Shown: positions 35,895 to 45,273 of the stretch, in pieces | Numbering within the stretch: the stretch's first letter is position 1 | How the letters are laid out: every line of letters begins with the position of its first letter | NCBI GenBank assembly: GCA_013376735.1 | Contig: VINJ01000001.1 | Coordinates: 620,001 to 684,000, forward strand | Reading direction: 5' to 3' | DNA from: a bacterium Scap17 | GTDB taxonomy: Bacteria > Pseudomonadota > Gammaproteobacteria > Pseudomonadales > Halomonadaceae | DNA: 64,000 bases | Notes under the pieces: generated by a model | Databases searched by the model: none | The model's input: the letters and a program-made list of their open reading frames with translations, nothing else | Told to the model about the DNA's origin: nothing | Translations under genes and position numbers: made by a program

Positions 35895-36833
35895 TCAGTG
35901 GCTGCGCAGTTCGGCCAGCAGGGTCTCAAGCTTGCGCTGATCGGCCATGAACTTGCGGATACCTTCGCCCATCTTCTCGGTGGCCATGGCATCTTCGTTC
36001 ATGTCCCAGCGGAAGTTGGACTCGGTCAGCACTTCCGGCACGTTCTGCTCGGCATCGCCGGCCAGCAGGCGACGTTCCAGCGTGCCGGTGCTCTCGGCCA
36101 GCTCACCCAGCAGTGCCGGCGAGATGGTCAGGCGATCACAGCCGGCCAGCGCTTCGATCTCGCCGGTGTTGCGGAAGCTGGCGCCCATCACGATGGTCTT
36201 GTAGCCGTGTCCCTTGTAGTGCTCGTAGATGGCCTTGACCGACTTCACGCCCGGGTCGTTGTCACCGCTGAAGTCGGCGTCCGGCTGATTGGCCTTGTGC
36301 CAGTCGAGGATACGGCCGACGAAGGGCGAGATCAGCGTCACGCCGGCATCGGCACACGCCTGGGCCTGGGCGAAGCTGAACAGCAGCGTCAGGTTGGTGC
36401 GGATGCCTTCGCGCTCGAGCTTCTCGGCGGCGCGGATGCCTTCCCAGGTGGAGGCGGTCTTGATCAGGATGCGTTCCTGACCGACGCCATTGGCGGCGTA
36501 GCGCTCGATGATGCGATGCGCGCGACGGATGGTCTCGTCGGCATCGAAGGACAGACGGGCACTGACCTCGGTGGAGACATAGCCCGGTACCAGGCCGGCG
36601 ATCTCGGTGCCGATATCCACGGCCACGGCGTCGACGGCATCATCGATGTCGGTGGCCTTGCGCGCGACTTCGGTCAGGCGCTCGCGACGTGACGGGGCCT
36701 GAGCGGCCTGCAGGATCAGTGACGGGTTGGTGGTAGCATCAGTGGGCGCGAAGCGACGAATGGCCTCGAGGTCACCGGTGTCGGCGACGACGGTGGTCAT
36801 TTCCTTGAGTTGGGAGAGCTTGTCCTGTGCCAT
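35895..36833 (-). CDS. tal: Transaldolase (class 1)
   Basis: 312 aa from the ATG at 36833 (AGGA about 10 nt upstream), close to E. coli TalB (317 aa). The frame continues 152 codons upstream without a ribosome site. The enzyme transfers dihydroxyacetone units between sugar phosphates in the non-oxidative pentose phosphate pathway. The Schiff-base lysine is Lys125 in [21 protein letters not shown] and [11 protein letters not shown] near the start, and [12 protein letters not shown] in the middle, are the family signatures. Single gene, divergent from the Bcr/CflA exporter. Confidence 0.95.
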   Translation of the reverse strand: MAQDKLSQLKEMTTVVADTGDLEAIRRFAPTDATTNPSLILQAAQAPSRRERLTEVARKATDIDDAVDAVAVDIGTEIAGLVPGYVSTEVSARLSFDADETIRRAHRIIERYAANGVGQERILIKTASTWEGIRAAEKLEREGIRTNLTLLFSFAQAQACADAGVTLISPFVGRILDWHKANQPDADFSGDNDPGVKSVKAIYEHYKGHGYKTIVMGASFRNTGEIEALAGCDRLTISPALLGELAESTGTLERRLLAGDAEQNVPEVLTESNFRWDMNEDAMATEKMGEGIRKFMADQRKLETLLAELRSH

Positions 36834-37157
36834 GCAAGAGTTTCCTGTACTGAGCGTGAGCCACCCGAAGGGATGAGTGGCCCTCATGAATAAGGCAAGA
36901 GGTGAAGGGCAGGGGCCGCCGGAGCGAGCGCTGCCACCGAGTGTGCACCCACGCCTGCCGGCTGTGAAGACACCTCGGGTCGATCGCCCCAAGTGGATGA
37001 TCCGCGGGGATTTCATCAGCGTGATGTGACATTCGTCACCTGTGTAGGTCAACTGTATCAATTGTGCGGCGGCGCGCCCACTGTCGTCATCTGACGGCAA
37101 GGGCGTGGCGTTTTCGGCACCTGGGCATACCATCGACAAACGATTGCAGGAGGGGAT
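36834..37157. other. Divergent intergenic region tal / Bcr-CflA exporter
   Basis: 324 bp with the promoters of both genes. A 14-bp dyad GTGAC-ATTC-GTCAC (37026-37039) lies about 120 bp before the exporter start and may be an operator. No coding frame supported. Confidence 0.45.
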
Positions 37158-38375
37158 GTGGACAAGCGTCAAACCCGTCAGCTGGCCTTGCTGGTCGCGG
37201 CCAATACAGCCCTGGCTCCATTGGCCATCGATGCCTATCTGCCGGCATTGCCGGCCATGGCGGAAGACCTGGCGACCACGGTGCACCATACGGAGCTGTC
37301 GCTGTCGATCTTCCTGCTCGGCTTCTCGCTGGGGCAGTTGATCTTCGGCCCGCTGTCAGACCGTATCGGGCGCAAGCCGGTCCTGCTGTCAGGCATCTTC
37401 GTCTTCCTGCTGGCGAGTCTGGCCATCACCCGGGTCGAGAGCCTCGAGGGGCTCTATGCGCTGCGCTTCCTGCAGGCGCTGGGCGGCGGCGCCTCGGTGG
37501 TCAATTCCTCGGCGATCGTGCGCGATTGCTTCAGTGGCCGCGAGGCGGCCAAGGTGCTGTCCACCGTCGCGGTGATCATGATGCTGGCGCCCTTGATCGC
37601 GCCTGCCATCGGCAGCCTTTTGCTGGGCATGGCGGGCTGGTGGCTGATCTTCGCCTTCCTCGCCGCCTATGCCGCCTTCCTGCTGGTGGTACTGCCGCTG
37701 CGCTTGCCCGAGACCCGACGCAAGCGCGAGGCGGATGAGCCGCCGGCCAGCCTCCTGCAGGTCGCGCGTGACTATGCCAGCGTGCTTCGCCACGGGCCGG
37801 CGATGGGCTATGCGCTGACGCAGGCGATGGGCTTCGGTGGCATGTTCGCCTTCATCACCGCGTCGCCCTACGTCTATATTCAGCATTTCGGAGTGACGGC
37901 GGCCTGGTACCCGGTGCTGTTCGGCGCCAACATCCTGTTCATGTTCACCGCCAACCGTCTCAACGTGCGCCTGCTGTCACGCCTGTCGCCGCCGCGCCTG
38001 CTGCGCATCGGCATCGGTATCCAGCTGTGTGCCGCCATCCTGCTGGTATCGGCGCTGGTACTGGGGCTGGATCTGCTCTACGTCCTCGCGCCGCTGTTGA
38101 TGGTGTTCGTCGGGGCCAACGGCATGGTGGCGCCCAATGCGATCTCCTCGGCGCTGGAGTATTTTCCGCGCATCAGCGCCACGGCCAATGCGTTGATCGG
38201 CAGCATGCAGTTTGCCAGTGGCGCCATGATCGGCATGCTGATCGCAGGCCTGGCGATGGACAGCCTGTGGCCGATGATCCTCGGCATGCTGGGCACGGCG
38301 CTGATCAGCAATATTCTGCTGCGGGTGCTGGCAGGGCGCAGTGCCCTGGCGCGCCACGCGACGCCGTCCGACTGA
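37158..38375 (+). CDS. Bcr/CflA-family multidrug exporter (MFS)
   Basis: 405 aa with twelve hydrophobic segments. [16 protein letters not shown] in helix 1 and [20 protein letters not shown] (helix 2 with the MFS loop motif DRIGRKP) are typical of the Bcr/CflA subfamily of drug:H+ antiporters, as is [10 protein letters not shown] in the helix 4 region. The start is GTG at 37158, with a strong AGGAGG 4-5 nt upstream. The nearby ATG at 37156 is in another frame. It would export small molecules (bicyclomycin, sulfonamides or dipeptides are known for relatives); the substrate here is unknown. Confidence 0.88.
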   Translation: MDKRQTRQLALLVAANTALAPLAIDAYLPALPAMAEDLATTVHHTELSLSIFLLGFSLGQLIFGPLSDRIGRKPVLLSGIFVFLLASLAITRVESLEGLYALRFLQALGGGASVVNSSAIVRDCFSGREAAKVLSTVAVIMMLAPLIAPAIGSLLLGMAGWWLIFAFLAAYAAFLLVVLPLRLPETRRKREADEPPASLLQVARDYASVLRHGPAMGYALTQAMGFGGMFAFITASPYVYIQHFGVTAAWYPVLFGANILFMFTANRLNVRLLSRLSPPRLLRIGIGIQLCAAILLVSALVLGLDLLYVLAPLLMVFVGANGMVAPNAISSALEYFPRISATANALIGSMQFASGAMIGMLIAGLAMDSLWPMILGMLGTALISNILLRVLAGRSALARHATPSD

Positions 38376-38394
38376 GAAAGGCGTGAGTCGGCGA

Positions 38395-38412
38395 CTGTCA
38401 CACAGTTGTCAT
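38395..38412 (+). promoter_or_regulatory. Pho box upstream of pstS
   Basis: CTGTCACACAGTTGTCAT: two 7-bp repeats (CTGTCAC and TTGTCAT) separated by 4 bp, near-perfect to the PhoB consensus CTGTCAT-N4-CTGTCAT, 76 bp before the pstS ATG. Confidence 0.85.
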
Positions 38413-38487
38413 GAATGCTTGGCAAGGTACTCCCTGTAGACAAGAAGCCACCTCACTGGCTCATTCCTATCGCAAGGAGTTTCAGGC

Positions 38488-39504
38488 ATGAAGGCGTTCC
38501 TCAAGTCCGGTCTCGCAGCGGCTGTCATCGCTGCATCAGTGGGTGCAGCAGAAGCCCGTGAACAGCTGCGCATCGTGGGGTCTTCCACGGTCTATCCGTT
38601 CTCCAGCTACGTTGCTGAAGAGCTGGGTGCCACCAGCGATTTCCCGACTCCGGTCATCGAATCCACCGGTTCCGGCGGCGGCATGAAGCTGTTCTGTGAA
38701 GGTGTCGGTGACAGCACTCCGGACATCACCAACGCCTCTCGTCGCATGAAGACGTCTGAATTCGAGCGCTGTGAAGAGAACGGCGTGACCGATATCACCG
38801 AAGCCATGATCGGCTTCGACGGTATCGCCTTCGCCCAGTCTGTCCGCGATGGCAGCATCAACCTGACCCGTGAGCAGATCACCCTGGCGGTCGCCGCTCA
38901 GGTGCCGGTCGACGGCAAGTTGGTCGACAACCCCTACACCAAGTGGTCCGAGATCGATTCCTCCCTGCCGGACCGCAAGATCACCGTCTACGGGCCGCCT
39001 TCCACTTCCGGTACCCGTGACGCCTTCGAAGAGCTGGTGATGGAAGTCTCCACCGAAGAGATGGAAGGCTACGGCGGTGAGGGTTACACCAACATCCGTC
39101 AGGACGGTCACTACATCGCTGCTGGCGAGAATGACAACCTGATCATCCAGAAGCTGGTCGAGAACACCGAAGCCTTCGGTATCTTCGGCTACTCCTTCCT
39201 CGAAGAGAACGCTGACAAGGTCGTCGGTGCTTCCATCGATGGCGTGCAGCCGGAAGCCGATGCCATCTCCTCTGGCGAGTATCCGGTCTCCCGCTCCCTG
39301 TTCTACTACGTGAAGAACCAGCACAAGGATGACGTGCCGGCTCAGCAGGCCTACAACGACCTGTTCATGAGCGAGAAGATGATCGGTGAGCTGGGCTACC
39401 TGAAGGGCATCGGTCTGATCCCGCTGCCGAAGGAAGAGCGCGCCAAGCTTCGCGAGCAGGTCACTGAGCGCACCAAGCTGACTCTGGCCGATCTCCAGAA
39501 GTAA
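38488..39504 (+). CDS. pstS: Periplasmic phosphate-binding protein
   Basis: 338 aa with a Sec signal (MKAFLKSGLAAAVIAASVG, cleaved after AEA). It captures phosphate for PstCAB. The phosphate-contact segments are GSSTVYPFS, STGSGGGMKLF and PSTSGTRDAF. It is the shorter, acidic type found in marine Gammaproteobacteria rather than the E. coli-like type. AAGGAG precedes the ATG, and a Pho box stands upstream. The hairpin after its stop probably lowers transcription into pstCAB, so the binding protein is made in excess. Confidence 0.95.
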   Translation: MKAFLKSGLAAAVIAASVGAAEAREQLRIVGSSTVYPFSSYVAEELGATSDFPTPVIESTGSGGGMKLFCEGVGDSTPDITNASRRMKTSEFERCEENGVTDITEAMIGFDGIAFAQSVRDGSINLTREQITLAVAAQVPVDGKLVDNPYTKWSEIDSSLPDRKITVYGPPSTSGTRDAFEELVMEVSTEEMEGYGGEGYTNIRQDGHYIAAGENDNLIIQKLVENTEAFGIFGYSFLEENADKVVGASIDGVQPEADAISSGEYPVSRSLFYYVKNQHKDDVPAQQAYNDLFMSEKMIGELGYLKGIGLIPLPKEERAKLREQVTERTKLTLADLQK

Positions 39505-39528
39505 GCAACGCAGCTGACCCTCTGACGC

Positions 39529-39558
39529 GGCCGGTTGCCTTTGGCAGCCGGCCCGTTT
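39529..39558 (+). terminator. Intercistronic hairpin pstS-pstC (partial terminator)
   Basis: 11-bp stem with one G-U pair (39529-39539 with 39543-39553), loop TTT, followed by CGTTT. A common place for attenuation after pstS. Confidence 0.6.
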
Positions 39559-39632
39559 GCTTGACTGGTCGCAGGGTTTCGCAAGGCATGAAGCCTTCCC
39601 CCTGTGAACAACGCGACTCCGGGACCCGAAAG

Positions 39633-40889
39633 ATGCAGACTCAGCAGATCTTTCTCTTCTTCATAGGCATCGTGGCGCTGGCTGGCCTGGTAGCCTTCTT
39701 CAGCGGCCGCAGCAAGGCACAGCGTGTACGTGCCAGCGGTGCTGAAATGTACGCTCAGCCGGATCAGTACGGCTGGTTCACGGCAATTTCCAGCGCAGGG
39801 CCTGCTCTGCTGGTCGGTCTGGCAGCCGTCGTTGCGATTGCCACCGCAGGTATCGATATCGAAGGCATGCAGCTGCTGATCGCCAGTCTGGTCGTCGCAG
39901 CCGCCGGTCTGGTCATCGGCCTCGCGCTGGTGAAGCCTGATTTCCATGCGCGCAATGCCATCGAGACTCTCATTCGCTATGTGTTGATCGGCGCGGCGAT
40001 GATTTCCATCGTCACGACGTTCGGCATTCTGGTCTCCATCATCTTCGAGGCCATCCGCTTCTTCCAGATGGAAAGCTTCTGGACCTTCATCACCGGGACC
40101 ACCTGGGATCCGGGCAACAGCTTCCAGATGGCCGCCGGTCGTGGTGAAGGCGTCGAGAGCACCGCCAACTTCGGTGCCGTACCGCTGTTCGCCGGTACCT
40201 TCATGATCACCCTGATCGCGATGCTGGTGGCCATTCCCATCGGTCTGCTCGCCGCGGTCTACATGGCGGAGTTCGCCCCCGAGAGAGTGCGTACCGTCGC
40301 CAAGCCGGTGCTGGAAGTGCTCGCCGGTATCCCGACCGTGGTCTACGGCTTCTTCGCCGCCATCACCGTCGCGCCGCTGGTCGTCGATATCTTCTCTCCG
40401 CTGGGCATCGAGGCGTCCTACAACAACGCGTTGGCACCGGGTCTGGTCATGGGCATCATGATCATTCCGTTCATCTCCTCACTGTCCGATGACGTCATCA
40501 CCTCCGTGCCGGACACCATGCGCCAGGGCTCTCTGGCGCTGGGCATGACCCACGGCGAGACCATTCGCAACGTCATCCTGCCCGCCGCGCTGCCGGGCAT
40601 CGTGTCCGCTTCGCTGCTGGCGATGTCACGCGCGCTTGGCGAGACCATGATCGTGGTGATGGCGGCGGGCATGCGTCCGAACCTGACCGCCAACCCGCTG
40701 GAAGACATGACCACCGTCACGGTGCGCATCGTCGCCGCCTTGACCGGTGACCAGGAGTTCGCGAGTGCCGAGACATTGTCGGCCTTCGCGCTGGGTCTGG
40801 TGCTGTTCGTTGTCACTCTGCTGCTGAACATGGTCTCGGTGGTTCTGATCCGCCGCTTCCGTGAGAAGTACAGCGCCAACAACCTCTGA
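39633..40889 (+). CDS. pstC: Phosphate ABC transporter permease PstC
   Basis: 418 aa, about 100 longer than E. coli PstC (319 aa). The ATG at 39633 has only a weak ribosome site. Extra hydrophobic segments at the N-terminus (QQIFLFFIGIVALAGLVAFF and two more before residue 110) precede the conserved permease core. The core shows the EAA loop as DTMRQGSLALGMTHGETIRNVILPAALPGI and the LAGIPTVVYGF helix. With PstA it forms the channel. The extended form is usual where PstA is also extended, as here. Confidence 0.92.
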   Translation: MQTQQIFLFFIGIVALAGLVAFFSGRSKAQRVRASGAEMYAQPDQYGWFTAISSAGPALLVGLAAVVAIATAGIDIEGMQLLIASLVVAAAGLVIGLALVKPDFHARNAIETLIRYVLIGAAMISIVTTFGILVSIIFEAIRFFQMESFWTFITGTTWDPGNSFQMAAGRGEGVESTANFGAVPLFAGTFMITLIAMLVAIPIGLLAAVYMAEFAPERVRTVAKPVLEVLAGIPTVVYGFFAAITVAPLVVDIFSPLGIEASYNNALAPGLVMGIMIIPFISSLSDDVITSVPDTMRQGSLALGMTHGETIRNVILPAALPGIVSASLLAMSRALGETMIVVMAAGMRPNLTANPLEDMTTVTVRIVAALTGDQEFASAETLSAFALGLVLFVVTLLLNMVSVVLIRRFREKYSANNL

Positions 40890-40903
40890 GGCCGAGACTA
40901 GAC

Positions 40904-42070
40904 ATGAGCCAATCATTCGACGATATCTCGGCCCAGCTGAAGGGCCGTCATCGCCGCACCAAGCGCCTGAAATTCATGTCCATGGGCGCACTCGCCCTGG
41001 CTGCCACCTTCCTGGTGGTCTTCATCGGCGACATGATCATGCGCGGCTATCCGGCCTTCCAGCAGGCAGAACTGCACGTGCCGGTTACCTACAGCGAGCA
41101 GTCGCAGGAAATCCCGCTGGCAGCGGTGGAAGAAGACGTGCGTGATCTGGTCAGCCGCGGCTGGCTGCGTCAGCTGCCGCGCGACATGGCCGCTGACGCC
41201 AGCCTGATGGGTCAAACGATCGAGCGCTGGGTGATCGCCGATGACCAGGTCGATCAGTATCTCAAGGGCCACAAGTCACATCTGAAGCCCAGGCAGACCG
41301 CCGTGCTGGACCGCATGGTCGAGAACGGCACGGCCGAGCTCAAGTTCAACGTCAACTTCTTCACCACCGGCGACTCCAAGCTTCCGGAGTACGCTGGTAT
41401 CTGGTCGGCGGCGATGGGGACGATCCTGACGTTGCTGGTCACGCTGGCCTTCGCCTTCCCTGTCGGCGTGCTGACGGCGGTCTACCTGGAGGAGTTCGCG
41501 CCGGACAACCGCTTCACCCAGGCGATCGAGGTCAACATCAACAACCTGGCGGCGGTGCCGTCGATCCTGTTCGGTCTGCTGGGTCTGGCGATCTTCATCA
41601 ACTTCTTCGGCATGCCGCGTTCCTCCCCGCTGGTCGGTGGTCTGACACTGGGTCTGATGACCTTGCCGGTGATCATCATCACCACGCGCTCGGCGCTGCG
41701 CAGCGTACCGGACACCATTCGTCAGGCCGCCTTCGGCGTCGGCTGCTCCCGCTGGCAGGTGGTGCGTGACCACGTACTGCCGCTGTCACTGCCGGGGATC
41801 CTGACCGGTTCCATCATCGGTCTGGCACAGGCGATGGGTGAGACCGCGCCGTTGATCATCGTCGGCATGGTGGCCTTCATTCCGGATGCGCCGACTGCCA
41901 TCACCCAGGCTGCCACCGTGCTGCCGGCCCAGATTTTCACCTGGGCGGGCGAGCCTGAGCAGGCCTATGTTGAGCGTACTGCAGCGGGCATTCTGGTGCT
42001 GCTGTCAGTGCTGATCTTCCTCAATGCCGCAGCCGTGATGCTGCGCAAGAAATTCGAGCGTCGCTGGTAG
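40904..42070 (+). CDS. pstA: Phosphate ABC transporter permease PstA (extended)
   Basis: 388 aa against 296 aa in E. coli. The excess is a soluble insert of about 110 residues after the first membrane helix (from ELHVPVTYSEQSQ to STGDSKLPEY-like region), the DUF3333-type extension, expected on the periplasmic side. The remaining core has five to six helices and the EAA loop DTIRQAAFGVGCSRWQVVRDHVLPLSLPGI. It is 14 bp downstream of pstC. Confidence 0.92.
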   Translation: MSQSFDDISAQLKGRHRRTKRLKFMSMGALALAATFLVVFIGDMIMRGYPAFQQAELHVPVTYSEQSQEIPLAAVEEDVRDLVSRGWLRQLPRDMAADASLMGQTIERWVIADDQVDQYLKGHKSHLKPRQTAVLDRMVENGTAELKFNVNFFTTGDSKLPEYAGIWSAAMGTILTLLVTLAFAFPVGVLTAVYLEEFAPDNRFTQAIEVNINNLAAVPSILFGLLGLAIFINFFGMPRSSPLVGGLTLGLMTLPVIIITTRSALRSVPDTIRQAAFGVGCSRWQVVRDHVLPLSLPGILTGSIIGLAQAMGETAPLIIVGMVAFIPDAPTAITQAATVLPAQIFTWAGEPEQAYVERTAAGILVLLSVLIFLNAAAVMLRKKFERRW

Positions 42071-42151
42071 GCAGCTGCGAGGCGGCCCGTCGATTGGCCG
42101 GTCGCCTCACACCTAAAGCCCTGGCCCACGACTCATAAAGGAATACGAGAC

Positions 42152-42994
42152 ATGAACAGCACCGTCGCCACTCCCGCCAAGCCTGCCGCGGCCACTCGTC
42201 CCGGTAGCCCGGTCGTCACGAACGAAGATGCCAACCACGAGCTGGCCATTCGTGTGGAAGATCTCAACCTGTGGTACGGCGAGAAGCAGGCGTTGAAGAA
42301 CATCAACATTGATGTCTTCCAGAAAAATGTCACCGCTCTGATCGGCCCTTCCGGTTGTGGCAAGTCGACCTTCCTGCGCTGCCTTAACCGCATGAATGAC
42401 CTGATCCGCAGCGTGCGCATCGAAGGTCTGGTCGAGATGGATGGCCGTGACGTCAACGCGCGCGACATGGATGAAGTGGCATTGCGTCGTCGCGTCGGCA
42501 TGGTGTTCCAGAAGCCGAACCCGTTCCCCAAGTCCATCTACGACAACATCGCCTACGCGCCGACCATGCACGACCTGGTCAGCCGCCGCGCCGACAAGGA
42601 TGATCTGGTCGAGAGCGCGCTGCGTGATGCGGGTCTGTGGGAAGAGGTGAAGGACATTCTTGACCAGCCGGGCACCTCGCTGTCCGGTGGCCAGCAGCAG
42701 CGTCTTTGCATCGCGCGTGCCATCGCGGTCAAGCCTGACGTCATCCTGATGGATGAGCCGACCTCGGCGCTCGATCCGATCTCCACCGCGACCATCGAAG
42801 ACCTGATGGACAAGTTGAAGACCCAGTTCTCCATCGTCACCGTGACGCACAACATGCAGCAGGCGGCACGTGTCGCTGATTACACCGCCTTCTTCCATAT
42901 GGGCGAGCTGGTGGAGTACAACGACACCAAGACGATGTTCTCCAATCCGAATACCAAGAAGGCCGAGGACTACATCACTGGTCGCTATGGCTAA
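42152..42994 (+). CDS. pstB: Phosphate ABC transporter ATPase
   Basis: 280 aa. Walker [10 protein letters not shown], signature LSGGQQQR, Walker [14 protein letters not shown] and the H-loop in [12 protein letters not shown] are complete. The N-terminal ~30 residues are a polar extension relative to E. coli PstB (257 aa). It powers phosphate import through PstCA. It is the last gene before a strong terminator: there is no phoU or phoBR behind it, so the PhoU/PhoB/PhoR functions must be encoded elsewhere. Confidence 0.95.
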   Translation: MNSTVATPAKPAAATRPGSPVVTNEDANHELAIRVEDLNLWYGEKQALKNINIDVFQKNVTALIGPSGCGKSTFLRCLNRMNDLIRSVRIEGLVEMDGRDVNARDMDEVALRRRVGMVFQKPNPFPKSIYDNIAYAPTMHDLVSRRADKDDLVESALRDAGLWEEVKDILDQPGTSLSGGQQQRLCIARAIAVKPDVILMDEPTSALDPISTATIEDLMDKLKTQFSIVTVTHNMQQAARVADYTAFFHMGELVEYNDTKTMFSNPNTKKAEDYITGRYG

Positions 42995-43063
42995 GCGGCG
43001 CCAGCGTCAGGGCTCGGAAGGCTGAGCCCTTGATAGCTGTCTGAGAGCATTTCAGGCCGCACG

Positions 43064-43104
43064 ACGACACGAGGCCCGGATCCATGATCCGGGCCTCGTG
43101 TCGT
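43064..43104. terminator. Bidirectional terminator pstB / thiolase
   Basis: Perfect 19-bp stem (43064-43082 with 43086-43104) with a 3-nt loop between convergent genes. Confidence 0.82.
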
Positions 43105-43139
43105 TGCAGCATCAGGTCGAGTCAGTGTCGAGTAGGATG

Positions 43140-44360
43140 TCAGTCTTCCAGCTCGACGGCGATCGCGGTGGCTTCGCCGCCGCCGATACACAGCGCCGCG
43201 ATGCCACGTTTCTTGCCACGGCGCTCCAGCGCGTTGATCAGAGTGACGATGATGCGTGAGCCGGTGGAGCCGACCGGATGCCCCTGGGCGCAGGCCCCTC
43301 CGAAGACATTGACCTTCTCATGCGGGATATCGTGGGCATCCATCGCCAGCAGGGTGACCACCGCGAAGGCCTCGTTGATCTCGAACAGGTCGACGTCGTC
43401 CGTGGTCCACTCCAGGCGCTTCATCAGCGAGTCGATGGCGCCGATGGGCGCCAGTGTGAATTCGCTGGGGTGCTGGGAGTGGGTGCTGTGCCCGAGGATA
43501 CGCGCCTTGACGGCCAGCCCGCGTCGTTCGGCTTCATCACGGCGCGTCAGCACCAGCGCCGAGGCGCCGTCGGAGATGGAGCTGGCATTGGCGGCGGTGA
43601 TGGTGCCGTCCTTGGCGAAGGCCGGACGCAGGGCGGGAATCTTGTCAAGATTGGCCTGGAAGGGCTGCTCGTCCTGCTCGACCACGCTCTCGCCCTTGCG
43701 GCTCTTGACCGTGACGGCGGCGATTTCCGGCGCGATGTCGCCCGACTCGGTGGCCGTCATGGCACGCCTGAGCGATTCGATGGCGAAGTCATCCATGCGC
43801 TGGCGATCGTAGCCGCGGGCATCGGCCACTTCCTGGGCGAACACGCCCATCAGCTTGCCGGTCTCGGCATCTTCCAGCCCATCGAAGAACATGTGGTCCT
43901 TCAGCTCGCCATGGCCGAGGCGATAGCCGCCACGTGCCTGGGTGAGCAGATGCGGAGCGTTGGACATCGATTCCATCCCGCCGGCCAGCATGATGCGGTT
44001 GGTGCCTGCGCGTATCAGGTCATGCGCCAACATGGTGGCCTTCATGCCGGAACCACATAGCTTGTTGATGGTGGTGGCGCCGATGCTGTCCGGCACGCCG
44101 GCCTGGCGCATGGCCTGACGCGCCGGACCCTGCTTGACGCCAGCGGGCAGCACGCAGCCGAAGATGCCCTCGTCGACATCGGCAGGCGTGAGGCCTGCGC
44201 GTTCGATGGCCGCCTTGATGGCCACGGCGGCGAGCTGTGGCGCGCTCAGCGTCGAGAGTGAGCCCTTGAGGCCACCCATCGGCGTGCGGGCGCCGGCGAG
44301 AATCACGATGTCATCGGCGCTGGCGGAAGGGCTTGGCGTAGTGCGGGAAGCGGTCGTCAT
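43140..44360 (-). CDS. Acetyl-CoA C-acyltransferase (thiolase)
   Basis: 406 aa. Nucleophile Cys102 (NKLCGSGMK), His361 (GHPVGSTGSR) and Cys391 (CIGGGE) make the thiolase centre, and NEAFA carries the second His-loop element. The short loops and KLCGSG form fit the biosynthetic/degradative type II group (AtoB/PhaA-like), acting on acetoacetyl-CoA or 2-methyl-acetoacetyl-CoA. The N-terminal 16 residues are a Ser/Thr-rich extension. Transcribed divergently from a TetR regulator 117 bp away, which probably controls it. With the neighbouring ligase and dehydrogenases, a short- or branched-chain acyl-CoA degradation role is likely. Confidence 0.9.
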   Translation of the reverse strand: MTTASRTTPSPSASADDIVILAGARTPMGGLKGSLSTLSAPQLAAVAIKAAIERAGLTPADVDEGIFGCVLPAGVKQGPARQAMRQAGVPDSIGATTINKLCGSGMKATMLAHDLIRAGTNRIMLAGGMESMSNAPHLLTQARGGYRLGHGELKDHMFFDGLEDAETGKLMGVFAQEVADARGYDRQRMDDFAIESLRRAMTATESGDIAPEIAAVTVKSRKGESVVEQDEQPFQANLDKIPALRPAFAKDGTITAANASSISDGASALVLTRRDEAERRGLAVKARILGHSTHSQHPSEFTLAPIGAIDSLMKRLEWTTDDVDLFEINEAFAVVTLLAMDAHDIPHEKVNVFGGACAQGHPVGSTGSRIIVTLINALERRGKKRGIAALCIGGGEATAIAVELED

Positions 44361-44460
44361 GACGGTCTCCTGTGTCTTGTTATTGGAAGATCGAGTCGTG
44401 CAGTCGGCGTTGTGATCACTGCGTGGCTATGCTTTGATCCATTCAATCCCATAAACCAAG

Positions 44461-44470
44461 CAAGCGCTAG
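44461..44470. promoter_or_regulatory. Candidate TetR operator between thiolase and tetR
   Basis: CAAGCGCTAG, an 8/10 symmetrical dyad embedded in ACCAAGCAAGCGCTAGTTAT, 8 bp before the tetR ATG in the divergent promoter region. Confidence 0.35.
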
Positions 44471-44477
44471 TTATACG

Positions 44478-45095
44478 ATGAATGTAGCCACCGCCTCACC
44501 CCGTCGCAAGGAGCTGGTCCGCATCGCCGCCCGCCTGTTCGTCGAGGAGGGTTTCGATCGCACCACCGTCCGCATGCTGGCCCAGGAAATGGGCATCAAG
44601 TCCGGCAGCCTCTTCCATCACTTCGCCGACAAGCAGGAAATCCTGTGCGCCGTGATCGAGGAGGGCATGTTCAGTGCGCTGGCCATCGCCCGTGAGCATC
44701 TGGCGCGCTGCGAGCCGTGCCAGGCAAGCGAAGTGACCGCCTCGGCGGCATCGCAGCAGCAGGCGCGTGAGCGACTGCTGGCCCTGGCGCGCGCACATCT
44801 GGACACGCTGCTCACCGATCGCAATGCCCATGTGGTCGCGCTCTATGAGTGGCGGCGGCTGGAGGGCCCGGCGCGCGAGCATCTCGTCCAGCTGCGTGAT
44901 GACTACGAAGACCTGTGGCGTGACGCCATCGCCTCTGCCGTCGCTGCAGGGCTGCTCAAGGGCGACGCCACACTGCTGCGCCAGTTCATGCTCGGCGCGC
45001 TCAACTGGACGGTACGCTGGTATCGCCCCGAGGGAGAGCGCTCCCCCGATGAGCTGGCTGAGGCACTGGTCGACAGCCTGTGTCGTCTGCCCTGA
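44478..45095 (+). CDS. TetR/AcrR-family regulator
   Basis: 205 aa from the ATG at 44478. The N-terminal HTH reads RKELVRIAARLFVEEGFDRTTVRMLAQEMGIKSGSLFHHFADKQ (split: helix pair then MGIKSGSLFHHF recognition helix). The C-terminal ligand domain is helical, with YRPEGERSPDELAEALVDSL near the end, a feature of regulators of acyl-CoA genes (KstR2/PaaR/FadR-like TetR group). It is transcribed away from the thiolase gene and faces the acyl-CoA ligase operon, so it likely senses an acyl-CoA and represses one or both. Ligand unknown. Confidence 0.85.
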   Translation: MNVATASPRRKELVRIAARLFVEEGFDRTTVRMLAQEMGIKSGSLFHHFADKQEILCAVIEEGMFSALAIAREHLARCEPCQASEVTASAASQQQARERLLALARAHLDTLLTDRNAHVVALYEWRRLEGPAREHLVQLRDDYEDLWRDAIASAVAAGLLKGDATLLRQFMLGALNWTVRWYRPEGERSPDELAEALVDSLCRLP

Positions 45096-45191
45096 ACGAG
45101 CGTGCGGTACACGGCGTCTGCTACGCAGCGTCTGCAACTTTTGGCCAGTCGAGCATCACAATGCTTGCCGCCCGACAGGCTTGTCGCTAAC

Positions 45192-45207
45192 TTGACGTTT
45201 ACGTTAA
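45192..45207. promoter_or_regulatory. LiuR-type (MerR family) operator upstream of acyl-CoA ligase
   Basis: TTGACGTTTACGTTAA matches the TTnACGnnnnCGTnAA pattern described for LiuR, the MerR-family regulator of branched-chain amino-acid degradation in proteobacteria. It lies 67 bp before the chosen start at 45274. Confidence 0.65.
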
Positions 45208-45273
45208 CTGTAGATGGCTGGCGCCCAGTCATCTCACTTCGCCCCGGAGCACCACTCAGGAGCCAGTCACGCC

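Noticed and set aside
45214-45273. Earlier ATG start (45214) for the acyl-CoA ligase
   Set aside because: Only 7 bp behind the LiuR-type site, so probably not transcribed in full, and no ribosome site; 45274 has AGGAG.
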